Assembly (NCBI GenBank): GCA_913064775.1
Contig: CAJYAD010000024.1
Coordinates: 1-53,874, forward strand
DNA: 53,874 nucleotides
DNA from: an uncultured Albidovulum sp.
Lineage (GTDB): Bacteria > Pseudomonadota > Alphaproteobacteria > Rhodobacterales > Rhodobacteraceae
Direction of reading: 5' to 3'
In this document: one piece after another, positions 8,601 through 16,663 of the stretch
Layout of the letters: the number at the start of each line of letters is the position of its first letter
How positions within the stretch are numbered: position 1 is the first letter of the stretch
Translations under genes and position numbers: made by a program
The notes under the pieces: model-generated
Database searches by the model: none
Seen by the model: only the letters and a program-made list of their open reading frames with translations
What the model was told of the DNA's origin: nothing

Positions 8601-9983
8601 ATGCCGATCCGCCGCCTGTTCATCGCCAATCGCGGCGAAATCGCGGTGCGGATCATCCGGGCCGCCCGCGCGCTGGGGATCGAGACGATCCAGGCGCATT
8701 CCGAGGCCGACGCCGACATGCTGGCGGTGCGGCTGGCCGACCGGGCAATCTGCATCGGCCCGGCCAAGGCCGCCGACAGCTATCTGAACATCGCCGCCGT
8801 GGTCGCCGCGGCAAAGGACGCGGGCGCCGATGCGGTGCATCCGGGCTATGGCTTTCTGGCCGAAAGCGCGCCCTTCGCCGGTGCGGTGCGCGCCGCCGGC
8901 ATGGCCTTCGTCGGCCCGGCGGCCGAGATCATCGACGCGATGGGCGACAAGGTCGCGGCGCGCTCGGCCGCGATCCTGGCCGGGGTGCCGGTGGTGCCCG
9001 GCTCGATCGGGCGGATTGACGATATCGAGCGCGCGGCACAGGTGGCGGCCGAAGTGGGCTATCCGGTGATGATCAAGGCGGCTGCCGGCGGCGGCGGGCG
9101 CGGCATCCGCGTGGCCGAGACCGAGGAAGACCTGCGCCGCCTCGCCCCCCAGGCCCGGGCCGAGGCCGAAGCGGCCTTTGGCGACGGCGGCATCTATCTG
9201 GAACGCGCCGTGCGCGCGCCGCGCCATATCGAGGTGCAGGTGCTGGGCGACGGCACCGACGCCGTCCATTGCCATGAGCGCGAGTGTTCGCTTCAGCGCC
9301 GGCGCCAGAAGGTCTGGGAAGAGGCCGGCGCCACCTGCCTGACCGAGGCCACGCGCGCGGCGCTTTGCGCCTCGGCTGTGGCGCTGGCGAAATCGGTGGG
9401 CTACAGCGGCGCGGGGACGCTGGAATATCTGTATGAAGAGGCCAGCGACAGCTTCTTCTTCATCGAGATGAACACCCGCATTCAGGTCGAGCATCCGGTG
9501 ACCGAGATGACCACCGGCATCGACCTGATCGAGGAGATGCTGCGCATCGCCGGGGGTGAGCCCCTGCGCCTGCGCCAGTCCGAGATCCGCCCCCAGGGCC
9601 ACGCCATCGAGGTGCGGATCAACGCCGAGGATCCGGCGCGTCAGTTCCTGCCCTTCCCCGGCCGCGTCGGCGCGCTGCAGATCCCCGAAGGCGCCGGCAT
9701 CCGCTTTGATCACATGCTCTATGAGGGCTACCAGATCCCGCCGTTCTACGACAGCCTGCTGGGCAAGCTGATCGTCCACGCGCCGACCCGCGCCGAGGCG
9801 ATCGCCAAGCTGTCCGGCGCCCTTTCCGGCCTGTCGATCGACGGGGTGAAGACCACCATCCCCCTGCATCAGGCGCTGGCCGCCGATGCCGAGGTCCGGG
9901 CGGGACGGTTCCATACCCAATGGCTTGAACCCTGGCTCGCCGGCGGCGGGCTGACGCGACATCTTGAGCAGGAGGCGGTGTGA
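8601..9983 (+). CDS. Biotin carboxylase (AccC-like) of the pxp operon
   Basis: Protein of 460 residues with the three-part biotin carboxylase fold: N-domain (about 1-115, IANRGEIAVRIIRAAR), ATP-grasp domain with the glycine-rich loop KAAAGGGGRGI, and the catalytic MNTRIQVEHPVTE segment, then the C-domain. It would carboxylate the neighbouring carrier using ATP and bicarbonate. No AccA/AccD carboxyltransferase is nearby; the likely acceptor partners are PxpB/PxpC, whose folds match the carboxyltransferase part of urea carboxylase. Its stop overlaps the pxpB start by 4 bases. Confidence 0.92.
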   Translation: MPIRRLFIANRGEIAVRIIRAARALGIETIQAHSEADADMLAVRLADRAICIGPAKAADSYLNIAAVVAAAKDAGADAVHPGYGFLAESAPFAGAVRAAGMAFVGPAAEIIDAMGDKVAARSAAILAGVPVVPGSIGRIDDIERAAQVAAEVGYPVMIKAAAGGGGRGIRVAETEEDLRRLAPQARAEAEAAFGDGGIYLERAVRAPRHIEVQVLGDGTDAVHCHERECSLQRRRQKVWEEAGATCLTEATRAALCASAVALAKSVGYSGAGTLEYLYEEASDSFFFIEMNTRIQVEHPVTEMTTGIDLIEEMLRIAGGEPLRLRQSEIRPQGHAIEVRINAEDPARQFLPFPGRVGALQIPEGAGIRFDHMLYEGYQIPPFYDSLLGKLIVHAPTRAEAIAKLSGALSGLSIDGVKTTIPLHQALAADAEVRAGRFHTQWLEPWLAGGGLTRHLEQEAV

Positions 9984-10858
9984 TGACGACCCGGTACACC
10001 TTCGGCGGCGACGAGCATGTCTATGTCGAGATTGACGAGGAGATGTCGCTGGACGCCTTCTTTGTCAGCCTCTCGATGTCGAATGCGGTGCGCGCGGCGA
10101 AGATCGAGGGGGTGACCGAGATCTGCCCCGCCAACGCCTCTTTTCAGGTGCGTTTCGACCCCGACGTGATCGCCCCCGACGCGATGCTGAGCCGCATCAA
10201 GGCGCTGGAGGCCGAGGCCGAACAGGCCGAGAAGCGGCTGACCACAAGGATCGTCGAGATCCCGGTCCATTATCAGGATCCCTGGACGCATGAGACGCTG
10301 ATGCGGTTTCGCGAGCGTCATCAAGACCCCTCGGGCAGCGATCTGGACTATGCCGCGCGGATCAACGGCTATGACGATGCGGCGGGCTTCATCGCGGCGC
10401 ATCATTCGGCGCCGTGGTTCGTGTCGATGGTCGGCTTCGTGTCGGGCCTGCCGTTCCTTTACCAGCTTGTCGCGCGCGAAAAGCAGCTGGAGGTGCCGAA
10501 ATACCTGCGCCCCCGGACCGACACGCCGAAACAGACAGTGGGCCATGGCGGCTGTTTCGCCTGCATCTATTCGGTGCGCGGTGCGGGCGGCTACCAGATG
10601 TTCGGCATCACCCCGATGCCGATCTACGACCCCGAGCAGAAGGTCAGTTATCTCAAGGATTTCATGGTCTTCTTCAAACCCGGCGACATCGTCAAATGGA
10701 AGCCCGTGACCCGCGCCGAACACGACCGCATCGCCGCCGAGGTCGCCGCCGGCACCTATGCCCCGCGCATCGCCGAGGTGGAATTCGACCTCGACGCCTG
10801 GAATGCCGACATCGCCGGCACCAACGCCAAGCTGATGGAGGCCCTCGATGACGCTTAA
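9980..10858 (+). CDS. pxpB: 5-oxoprolinase subunit PxpB (KipI/allophanate hydrolase subunit 1 family)
   Basis: Protein of 292 residues of the CT_C_D (cyclophilin-like) family. The conserved core is in the C-terminal half (WFVSMVGFVSGLPFLYQL, VGHGGCFACIYSVRGAGGYQMFG). The first 90 residues are extra relative to a typical 220-residue PxpB and resemble the N-terminal part of the urea-carboxylase-associated region. It starts at GTG 9980 or ATG 9983, overlapping the biotin carboxylase, and overlaps pxpC by 11 bases. It should bind PxpC to form the carboxyltransferase-like unit. Confidence 0.87.
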   Translation: MMTTRYTFGGDEHVYVEIDEEMSLDAFFVSLSMSNAVRAAKIEGVTEICPANASFQVRFDPDVIAPDAMLSRIKALEAEAEQAEKRLTTRIVEIPVHYQDPWTHETLMRFRERHQDPSGSDLDYAARINGYDDAAGFIAAHHSAPWFVSMVGFVSGLPFLYQLVAREKQLEVPKYLRPRTDTPKQTVGHGGCFACIYSVRGAGGYQMFGITPMPIYDPEQKVSYLKDFMVFFKPGDIVKWKPVTRAEHDRIAAEVAAGTYAPRIAEVEFDLDAWNADIAGTNAKLMEALDDA

Positions 10859-11819
10859 GATCGTGAAACCCGGCCTGGCGACCTCGATCCAGGATCTCGG
10901 CCGGCCCGGCTATTTCCACCTTGGCATCCCGATGGGCGGCGCGATGGACCGGCTGGCGCTGCGCGCGGCCAACCTTCTGGTCGGCAATGACGAGGGCGCG
11001 GCCTGTCTGGAAGCGGCCTTCCTGGGGCCGGAGGTCGAATTCACCGCCCCCGCCACGATCGCCATCACCGGCGCCACCATGCCGGTGAAGATCGACGGCG
11101 CGGAACATCCCGGCTGGACCGCGATCGCGGTGAAAGCGGGCCAGGTGCTGAGCTTTGGCTACCTCAAGGCGGGCGCGCGGATCTATATCGCGGTGTCGGG
11201 CGGGATCGCCACGCCGCCAGCGCTGGGCAGCCGCTCGACCTATCCGATCGGCGCGCTGGGCGGCGTCGAGGGCCGCGCCGTGCAGGCCGGCGATGAGCTG
11301 CCGGTGGGCGCCGCCGACGGCGCACAAGCGGGCCGCAGCATCGCCCCCGATCTGCGCCGCGCCGTGTCCAGACCGGCCGAGCTGCGCGTGCTGCCCGGCC
11401 TTTACGTCCACCGCATCACCGACGAGGCCCGCGCGCGCTTCTTCGGCGAGGAATGGAAGGTCGCCCCCGAGGCCGACCGCATGGGCGTGCGCTTTCGCGG
11501 CGGCTCGCAGATGGATTTCGTGCCCCGCACACCGCCCTTCGGCGCGGGCTCGGACCCGTCGAACATCGTCGACGGCTGCTATTCCTACGGCTCGATCCAG
11601 GTGCCCTCGGGCACCGAGCCGATCGTGCTGCACCGCGACGCGGTCTCGGGCGGGGGCTATTTCACCATCGGCGCGGTGATCTCGGCCGACATGGACCTGA
11701 TCGGACAATTGCAGCCGCACACGCCCGTCCATTTCGTCCCGGTCACGATGGCGACCGCCCTTGCCGCCCGGGCCGAACGCCGGGCGGTGCTGAACCGAAT
11801 TCGCGAAGCGCTCGGCTAG
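10848..11819 (+). CDS. pxpC: 5-oxoprolinase subunit PxpC (biotin-dependent carboxyltransferase domain)
   Basis: Protein of 323 residues of the CT_A_B (KipA/allophanate hydrolase subunit 2) family. It begins with the hallmark VKPGLATSIQDLGRPGY and MGGAMDRLALRAAN, and later has YSYGSIQVPSGTEPIVLHRD. Partner of PxpB. Last gene of the operon proper; a transporter operon begins 70 bases downstream on the same strand with its own strong ribosome site. Confidence 0.92.
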   Translation: MTLKIVKPGLATSIQDLGRPGYFHLGIPMGGAMDRLALRAANLLVGNDEGAACLEAAFLGPEVEFTAPATIAITGATMPVKIDGAEHPGWTAIAVKAGQVLSFGYLKAGARIYIAVSGGIATPPALGSRSTYPIGALGGVEGRAVQAGDELPVGAADGAQAGRSIAPDLRRAVSRPAELRVLPGLYVHRITDEARARFFGEEWKVAPEADRMGVRFRGGSQMDFVPRTPPFGAGSDPSNIVDGCYSYGSIQVPSGTEPIVLHRDAVSGGGYFTIGAVISADMDLIGQLQPHTPVHFVPVTMATALAARAERRAVLNRIREALG

Positions 11820-11889
11820 AAGCGCGCGGATACCTCACCAAAGGCGGGCAACCGCACCAGACTGAATGACTGACAAGGAGGTCAGAACG

Positions 11890-12957
11890 ATGAAGCATAC
11901 CCTGATGACGGCGCTCCTGGCGGGCGCGATGACACTGCCCGCGATGGCCGCGATGGCAGATTGGGCGCCCTACCCGGCCGAACAGGTCGTGCCGCCCTTC
12001 AGCACCGACGGCAAGGCCGAGCCGGTCACCTATGTGCCGCTGAAGAAGGCGGACAAGAAGTGGAACATCTGCGTCTCTTTCCCGCATATGAAGGACCCCT
12101 ACTGGCTGGGCGTCGATTACGGCGTGGTCGCGCAGGCGAAGGCCGAGGGCGTCAAGCTGCATGTGGTGGCGGCTGACGGCTATACCAATCTCAACCAGCA
12201 GATCTCGCAGATTCAGGATTGCGTCGCGGCGGGCGCGCAGGTGGTGGTGGTGGGGGCGATCTCCTACACCGGGCTCAATGGCCTGATCGAGCAGATGAAG
12301 GGCAAGGGCATTCCGTGGATCGACGTGATCAACGGCGTGTCGTCGCCCGACATCGCGGCGAAATCGCTGGTGTCGTTCTACACGATGGGCGCCGAGACCG
12401 GGAAATACCTGGCCGCGAAGCACCCCGCCGGGTCGAAGGACATCACCGTCGGCTGGTTCCCCGGACCCGCGGGCGCCGGCTGGGTCGAGGCCGCGAACAA
12501 GGGCTTTCTGGCTGCCGTAAAGGGCTCGGCCATCAAGGTGTTGGAGCCGAAATACGGTGACACCGGCAAGGAAGCGCAGCTGAAGCTGGTCGAGGACACG
12601 CTGCAATCAAACCCCGATGTCAGCTATATCGTCGGCACCGCGGTGACCGCGGATGTTGCGCAAAACCTGCTGCGCCAGCGCGGATTGTCGAAGAAGATCA
12701 AGGTTCTGGCCTTCTACATGACGCCCGATGTCTACACCGGCATCACGCGCGGCACGATCCTTGCGGCGCCGGCGGATTCGATGGTCATCCAAGGCCGCAT
12801 CGCAATCGATCAGGCGGTGCGGATCCTGGAAAAGAAGGACTACATCAAGCATGTGGGTCCGAAGATCTTCGTCGTCGATCACGACAATATCGACAAGACC
12901 CCGCGCGACGCGATCCTGCCGCCGAAGGGCTTCCGCCCGGTGTTCAACGTCGACTGA
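11890..12957 (+). CDS. TorT-like periplasmic sugar-type binding protein
   Basis: Binding protein of 355 residues in the ribose/LacI-like (Peripla_BP) fold. The signal peptide covers about the first 23 residues (ends MAAMADWA). Sequence features such as WNICVSFPHMKDPYWLGV recall the TorT group, which in E. coli senses trimethylamine N-oxide. Here no TorS/TorR follows, but an RbsA-like ATPase and RbsC-like permease do, so a transport role is more likely. I start at 11890 because AAGGAGG lies 9 bases before it; an upstream in-frame ATG at 11866 lacks this. The substrate is unknown; linkage to pxp genes makes 5-oxoproline or another nitrogen compound a candidate. Confidence 0.88.
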   Translation: MKHTLMTALLAGAMTLPAMAAMADWAPYPAEQVVPPFSTDGKAEPVTYVPLKKADKKWNICVSFPHMKDPYWLGVDYGVVAQAKAEGVKLHVVAADGYTNLNQQISQIQDCVAAGAQVVVVGAISYTGLNGLIEQMKGKGIPWIDVINGVSSPDIAAKSLVSFYTMGAETGKYLAAKHPAGSKDITVGWFPGPAGAGWVEAANKGFLAAVKGSAIKVLEPKYGDTGKEAQLKLVEDTLQSNPDVSYIVGTAVTADVAQNLLRQRGLSKKIKVLAFYMTPDVYTGITRGTILAAPADSMVIQGRIAIDQAVRILEKKDYIKHVGPKIFVVDHDNIDKTPRDAILPPKGFRPVFNVD

Positions 12958-12970
12958 AATCTCCCCGACT

Positions 12971-13005
12971 CCGGGCCGGCAAAGCCGCCGGTCCGGGCTT
13001 TTTTT
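12971..13005 (+). terminator. Hairpin with T-tract between binding protein and ATPase
   Basis: CCGGGCCGGC and GCCGCCGGTCCGGG pair imperfectly around AAA, followed by seven T. It should end most transcripts after the binding-protein gene, giving excess binding protein over ATPase and permease, which is common in such operons. Confidence 0.65.
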
Positions 13006-13020
13006 CCCGCAAGGCCCCCG

Positions 13021-14520
13021 ATGCTGATCCAGACCCGCGAGTTGACCAAGCGCTACCCCGGCGTCACCGCCCTCGATCAGGTCGATTTCGATCTGGCGGC
13101 GGGAGAGGTCCATGTGCTGTTCGGCGAGAACGGCGCGGGCAAATCCACCCTGATCTCGCTTCTGTCGGGCGCCGGCACGCCGACCTCGGGCAAAATCGAG
13201 ATTGACGGCACCCCGGTCAGCTTCGCCAGCGTGGCCGAGGCGCAGCAGCACGGCATCTTCACCGTGTTTCAGGAATTCTCGCTGATCCCGACGATGAGCG
13301 TGGCGCAGAACATCCTGTTGGGCCGCGAACCCCGCCGCGGCCCCTTCATCGACACGCGCGCGCTGAAGGCCCGCGCGCGTGAGGTGCTGGCCGGGCTCGA
13401 TTTCGATCTGCCGGTCGATCAGCCGGTGTCGCGCCTCAGCCGTGCGGCGCAGCAGATGGTCGAGATCGCCAAGGCCTTCACCGGCGAACCCCGGGTGCTG
13501 ATCCTTGATGAGCCGACGGCCTCGCTGTCGGATCATGAGGTCGACCACCTCTTCAGCTTCATCCTGCGGGCCCGGGCGCGCGGCGTGGGGATCCTCTACA
13601 TCTCGCACCGAATCCAGGAATTCGCCCGCATCGGCGACCGGGTGACGGTGCTGCGCGACGGCGCCAAGATCGACACAATCCCCGTGGCCGGCACGTCCGA
13701 GGCCCGTCTGGTCGAGATGATGGCCGGCCGCGCCATCGCCGAGATCTACCCCAAGATCGCCCGCCGCCCGGGCGCGGAGCTGCTGCGCGTCGAGGGCCTG
13801 CGCGCCGCCGGTGTCGAGGGCGTCGACCTCTCCTTGCGCGCGGGCGAGGTGGTGGGACTTGCCGGCCTTGTGGGGTCCGGCAAGTCGCGGCTGGTGCGCA
13901 CGATCATGGGGTTGCAGGCGCCCACATCCGGCCGCGTCACGCTGAACGGGGCCGAGATCACCGGTCTATCCACGGCCGCCGTGATGGCGCAGGGGCTGCA
14001 CTACCTGTCGCCCGACCGCAAGGCCGAGGGGCTGATCCTGACGCGCAGCGCGCGCGACAACATCGGCCTCGATCTGGCGATGAACCCCGATTTCCGCCGC
14101 GCCGGCTGGATCGACCGCCGCGCCCTGCGCCGTCAGGTGGCCCAGACCGCCGGGCGGGTCACGCTAAGCCGCGACTACCTGCCGCGCCCGGTGTCGCAGC
14201 TGTCAGGCGGCAACCAGCAAAAGGTGTTGTTCGCCAAATGCTTCGCCCGCCCCGCGCAGGTCTATCTGCTGGATGAACCCACCGTCGGCGTCGACATGGG
14301 CACGCGCGCTGCGCTCTACCAATTGATCCGGCAGCTGGCCGAGGCGGGCAATGCGGTGCTTGTCGTCTCGTCCGACCTGCCGGAGGTGATGAACCTCTCG
14401 CACCGGGTTCTGGTGATGGCCCATGGCCGCCTTCGGGCGGATCTGGACGGGGCCGAGATCACCGAGGACCGGGTGCTGAAACATTTCTTCGACGAAGCGG
14501 AGACCGAGCATGCAGGCTGA
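13021..14520 (+). CDS. Sugar-type ABC transporter ATP-binding protein (RbsA/MglA-like)
   Basis: Double ATPase of 499 residues. The first half has Walker A GENGAGKST, a degenerate signature (LSRAAQQMVEIAKAF) and DEPTASLS. The second half has a Walker-A-like GLVGSGKSR, signature LSGGNQQKVLFAKCF and DEPTVGVD. This asymmetry is normal for the RbsA family. It overlaps the permease start by 11 bases. With the TorT-like protein it makes a class of importer usually specific for pentoses, hexoses or related small polar solutes. Confidence 0.93.
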   Translation: MLIQTRELTKRYPGVTALDQVDFDLAAGEVHVLFGENGAGKSTLISLLSGAGTPTSGKIEIDGTPVSFASVAEAQQHGIFTVFQEFSLIPTMSVAQNILLGREPRRGPFIDTRALKARAREVLAGLDFDLPVDQPVSRLSRAAQQMVEIAKAFTGEPRVLILDEPTASLSDHEVDHLFSFILRARARGVGILYISHRIQEFARIGDRVTVLRDGAKIDTIPVAGTSEARLVEMMAGRAIAEIYPKIARRPGAELLRVEGLRAAGVEGVDLSLRAGEVVGLAGLVGSGKSRLVRTIMGLQAPTSGRVTLNGAEITGLSTAAVMAQGLHYLSPDRKAEGLILTRSARDNIGLDLAMNPDFRRAGWIDRRALRRQVAQTAGRVTLSRDYLPRPVSQLSGGNQQKVLFAKCFARPAQVYLLDEPTVGVDMGTRAALYQLIRQLAEAGNAVLVVSSDLPEVMNLSHRVLVMAHGRLRADLDGAEITEDRVLKHFFDEAETEHAG

Positions 14521-15517
14521 GCGACAAGCAACCCGGACCCGGGACAACCCGATCCGGCGGCTGTTCATAAAGGTGGGGGTGCTGCCCTTCTTTCTGGCCG
14601 CGGCGCTGGTGCTGTTCACCGCGCTGTCGCCACGGTTTCTAAGCACCGACAACCTGATGAACGTGGCGCGCCAGTCGGTCTATCTGGTGCTGGTGTCGCT
14701 GGGCCAGATGCTGGCGCTGATCTCGGGCGGGTTCGATCTGTCGGTGGGCACCGCGATCGCCGTGACCTCGGTGGTTTCGGCGCTGGCGATGACCACTTTC
14801 GCGGCCACGATGCCGGTGTGGCTGGCGATCTTGCTGGGCTGTCTGGTCGGGCTGGCGGCGGCGCTGCTGATCGGCCTCGTGAACGGCGCCGGCATCGCCT
14901 ATTTCGAGGTCTCGCCCTTCATCATGACGCTGGGCGTGTCCTCCGTCGGCGCGGGGTTGGCGCTGTTCCTGACCGGCGGCGTGCCGGTGTCGGAACTGCC
15001 GCCGGAATTCGGCAATGTCTTCGGCTTCGGCAGCCTCTGGGGGGTGCCGGTGCCGGTGCTGATCGCGCTGGTCTGCATCGCGGTGATGTGGGTGGTGATG
15101 GCGCGGATGGGCTTTGGCACAAGGATCTATGCGGTCGGCGGCAACATCAAGGCCGCGCATCTGTCGGCGATCAACACAAGGCGGGTGCTGCTGCAGGCCT
15201 ATATCTTAACCGCCCTGATCGCGGCGCTGACCGGGCTTTTGCTGACCGCAAGGGTGGAAAGCGGCGACGCCACGCTGGGCGGCAACACGGCGCTCGAATC
15301 CATCGCCGCCTGCGTCATCGCCGGGGTGTCGCTGCGCGGCGGCATCGGCCGGGTCGAGAACGTGGTGCTGGGCGCCTTCTTCATCGTGCTGGTGCAAAAC
15401 GGCATGAACCTGGCGCAGATCTCGTCCTACATGCAGATGGTGCTGCTGGGTTTGCTGCTGATCCTTGCGGTGATCCTCGATCAAGTGCGGTTTCGCATGA
15501 TCATGAGCGGCAAGTGA
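14510..15517 (+). CDS. Sugar-type ABC transporter permease (RbsC-like)
   Basis: Permease of 335 residues with eight to ten hydrophobic segments and the family patterns QMLALISGGFDLSVGT and ALESIAACVIAGVSLRGGIG. Its start lies inside the end of the ATPase gene. It completes the importer. No second, different permease follows, so it should act as a homodimer. Confidence 0.92.
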   Translation: MQAERQATRTRDNPIRRLFIKVGVLPFFLAAALVLFTALSPRFLSTDNLMNVARQSVYLVLVSLGQMLALISGGFDLSVGTAIAVTSVVSALAMTTFAATMPVWLAILLGCLVGLAAALLIGLVNGAGIAYFEVSPFIMTLGVSSVGAGLALFLTGGVPVSELPPEFGNVFGFGSLWGVPVPVLIALVCIAVMWVVMARMGFGTRIYAVGGNIKAAHLSAINTRRVLLQAYILTALIAALTGLLLTARVESGDATLGGNTALESIAACVIAGVSLRGGIGRVENVVLGAFFIVLVQNGMNLAQISSYMQMVLLGLLLILAVILDQVRFRMIMSGK

Positions 15518-15606
15518 CCGGAATTTGGGCACGAGATCGTGAGCAGGGGTGCAATCCACGTGTGATGCGTTAGGACATGGGGCAGCGAAACAGACAGGAT
15601 GTCCCC

Positions 15607-16569
15607 ATGCGCCCGAACGCACCGATCAAGAGCCGCCGCACCGCCCTGGCAGCCACGCTGATTGCCACGCTGGCGACGGCCGTGGCCTTCGGCCCGGCAG
15701 CCTGGGCCGAGAGCGGATCGACCACGGCCCCCGCCGCCGCGGCCCCCGCCGCCCCCAAGGCACCCGCAGCCCCCGCGATGGCGGCCGCAGCCCCCGCAGC
15801 CGCAGCCGCAGCCGCAGATAGCAGCGACGGCACCCCGCCCGCCGCGATCGTCAACACGCTCGACAAGCTGTCGGGTGGTCAGGTGAAGGTGCTGCGCGTC
15901 TTTCCCGCCCCCGCCGGGCTGCTGGGCGTCGCCATCACTCAGGGCCCCGGCCAGAACGGCATCGTCTACATGACCGCCGATGGCAGCTATATCCTGCGCG
16001 GCGAGATCCTGAAATCCGACGGCACCAACGTGACCCAGGCCGAGGCCGATCACTACCTGCCCAAGCCCCCGACCGCAGCGCAGAACTTTGCCGCGCTCGA
16101 CAAGACCCACACCTTCCTGTGGGGCAAGGCCAGCGCCAAGAAAGAGCTGTGGATCGTCTTCGATCCGAACTGCATCTATTGCCACAAGACCTATAAGGAT
16201 CTGAAAGGCTATGTCGCCAAGGGCGCGGTGAAGGTCAATATCATCCAGGTCGGCTTCCTCAAGCCCAGCTCGCTTGGCAAGGCGGCGGCGATTCTGGCGG
16301 CGAAGGATCCGGCCAAGGCGCTGGCGACGGATGAGAAAGGCTTCAACGTCGCGGCCGAGGAAGGCGGGATCAAGCCCGATCTGAGCGACAGCGCGGCGGT
16401 GGCCCAGGTGAAAGAGAACAACGCCTGGATGCAGGCGCAGGGCATCGGCGGCACGCCGTACCTTCTGTTCCGCGACGCCGAGGGCAAGGCCCATGCGATC
16501 GGTGGCTACGACCCCGACACCGCGAAACTGCTGGCCGCCATCGGCGACGGCAAGCCCGCCGCGAACTGA
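15607..16569 (+). CDS. Periplasmic thiol:disulfide isomerase, DsbG/DsbC-like
   Basis: Protein of 320 residues. An N-terminal signal segment (about residues 1-37, ends AAWAES) is followed by an alanine/proline-rich low-complexity linker (about 40-70), a dimerisation-like domain, and a thioredoxin fold with active site Cys189-Ile-Tyr-Cys192 in DPNCIYCHKTY. The IGGTPYLLF segment supplies the cis-proline loop. I choose ATG 15607 as it gives a clean signal peptide; an in-frame ATG at 15577 is possible. No DsbD-type reductant is encoded nearby. A strong terminator follows. DsbG versus DsbC cannot be settled by eye. Confidence 0.85.
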   Translation: MRPNAPIKSRRTALAATLIATLATAVAFGPAAWAESGSTTAPAAAAPAAPKAPAAPAMAAAAPAAAAAAADSSDGTPPAAIVNTLDKLSGGQVKVLRVFPAPAGLLGVAITQGPGQNGIVYMTADGSYILRGEILKSDGTNVTQAEADHYLPKPPTAAQNFAALDKTHTFLWGKASAKKELWIVFDPNCIYCHKTYKDLKGYVAKGAVKVNIIQVGFLKPSSLGKAAAILAAKDPAKALATDEKGFNVAAEEGGIKPDLSDSAAVAQVKENNAWMQAQGIGGTPYLLFRDAEGKAHAIGGYDPDTAKLLAAIGDGKPAAN

Positions 16570-16586
16570 TCGCGACCTGAAAGATC

Positions 16587-16624
16587 AAAACGGCGGGGCG
16601 CCCGGTGCGTCCCGCCGTTTTTCT
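16587..16624 (+). terminator. Strong rho-independent terminator after the DsbG-like gene
   Basis: ACGGCGGG and CCCGCCGT form perfect 8-base arms; AAA precedes and TTTTTC follows. The flanking A and T runs mean it could also work for the converging acyl-CoA synthetase gene on the minus strand. Confidence 0.85.
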
Positions 16625-16663
16625 TTGTCCACACCCCGGCCCAGGCCGGGCCGCGCGAAGCCC

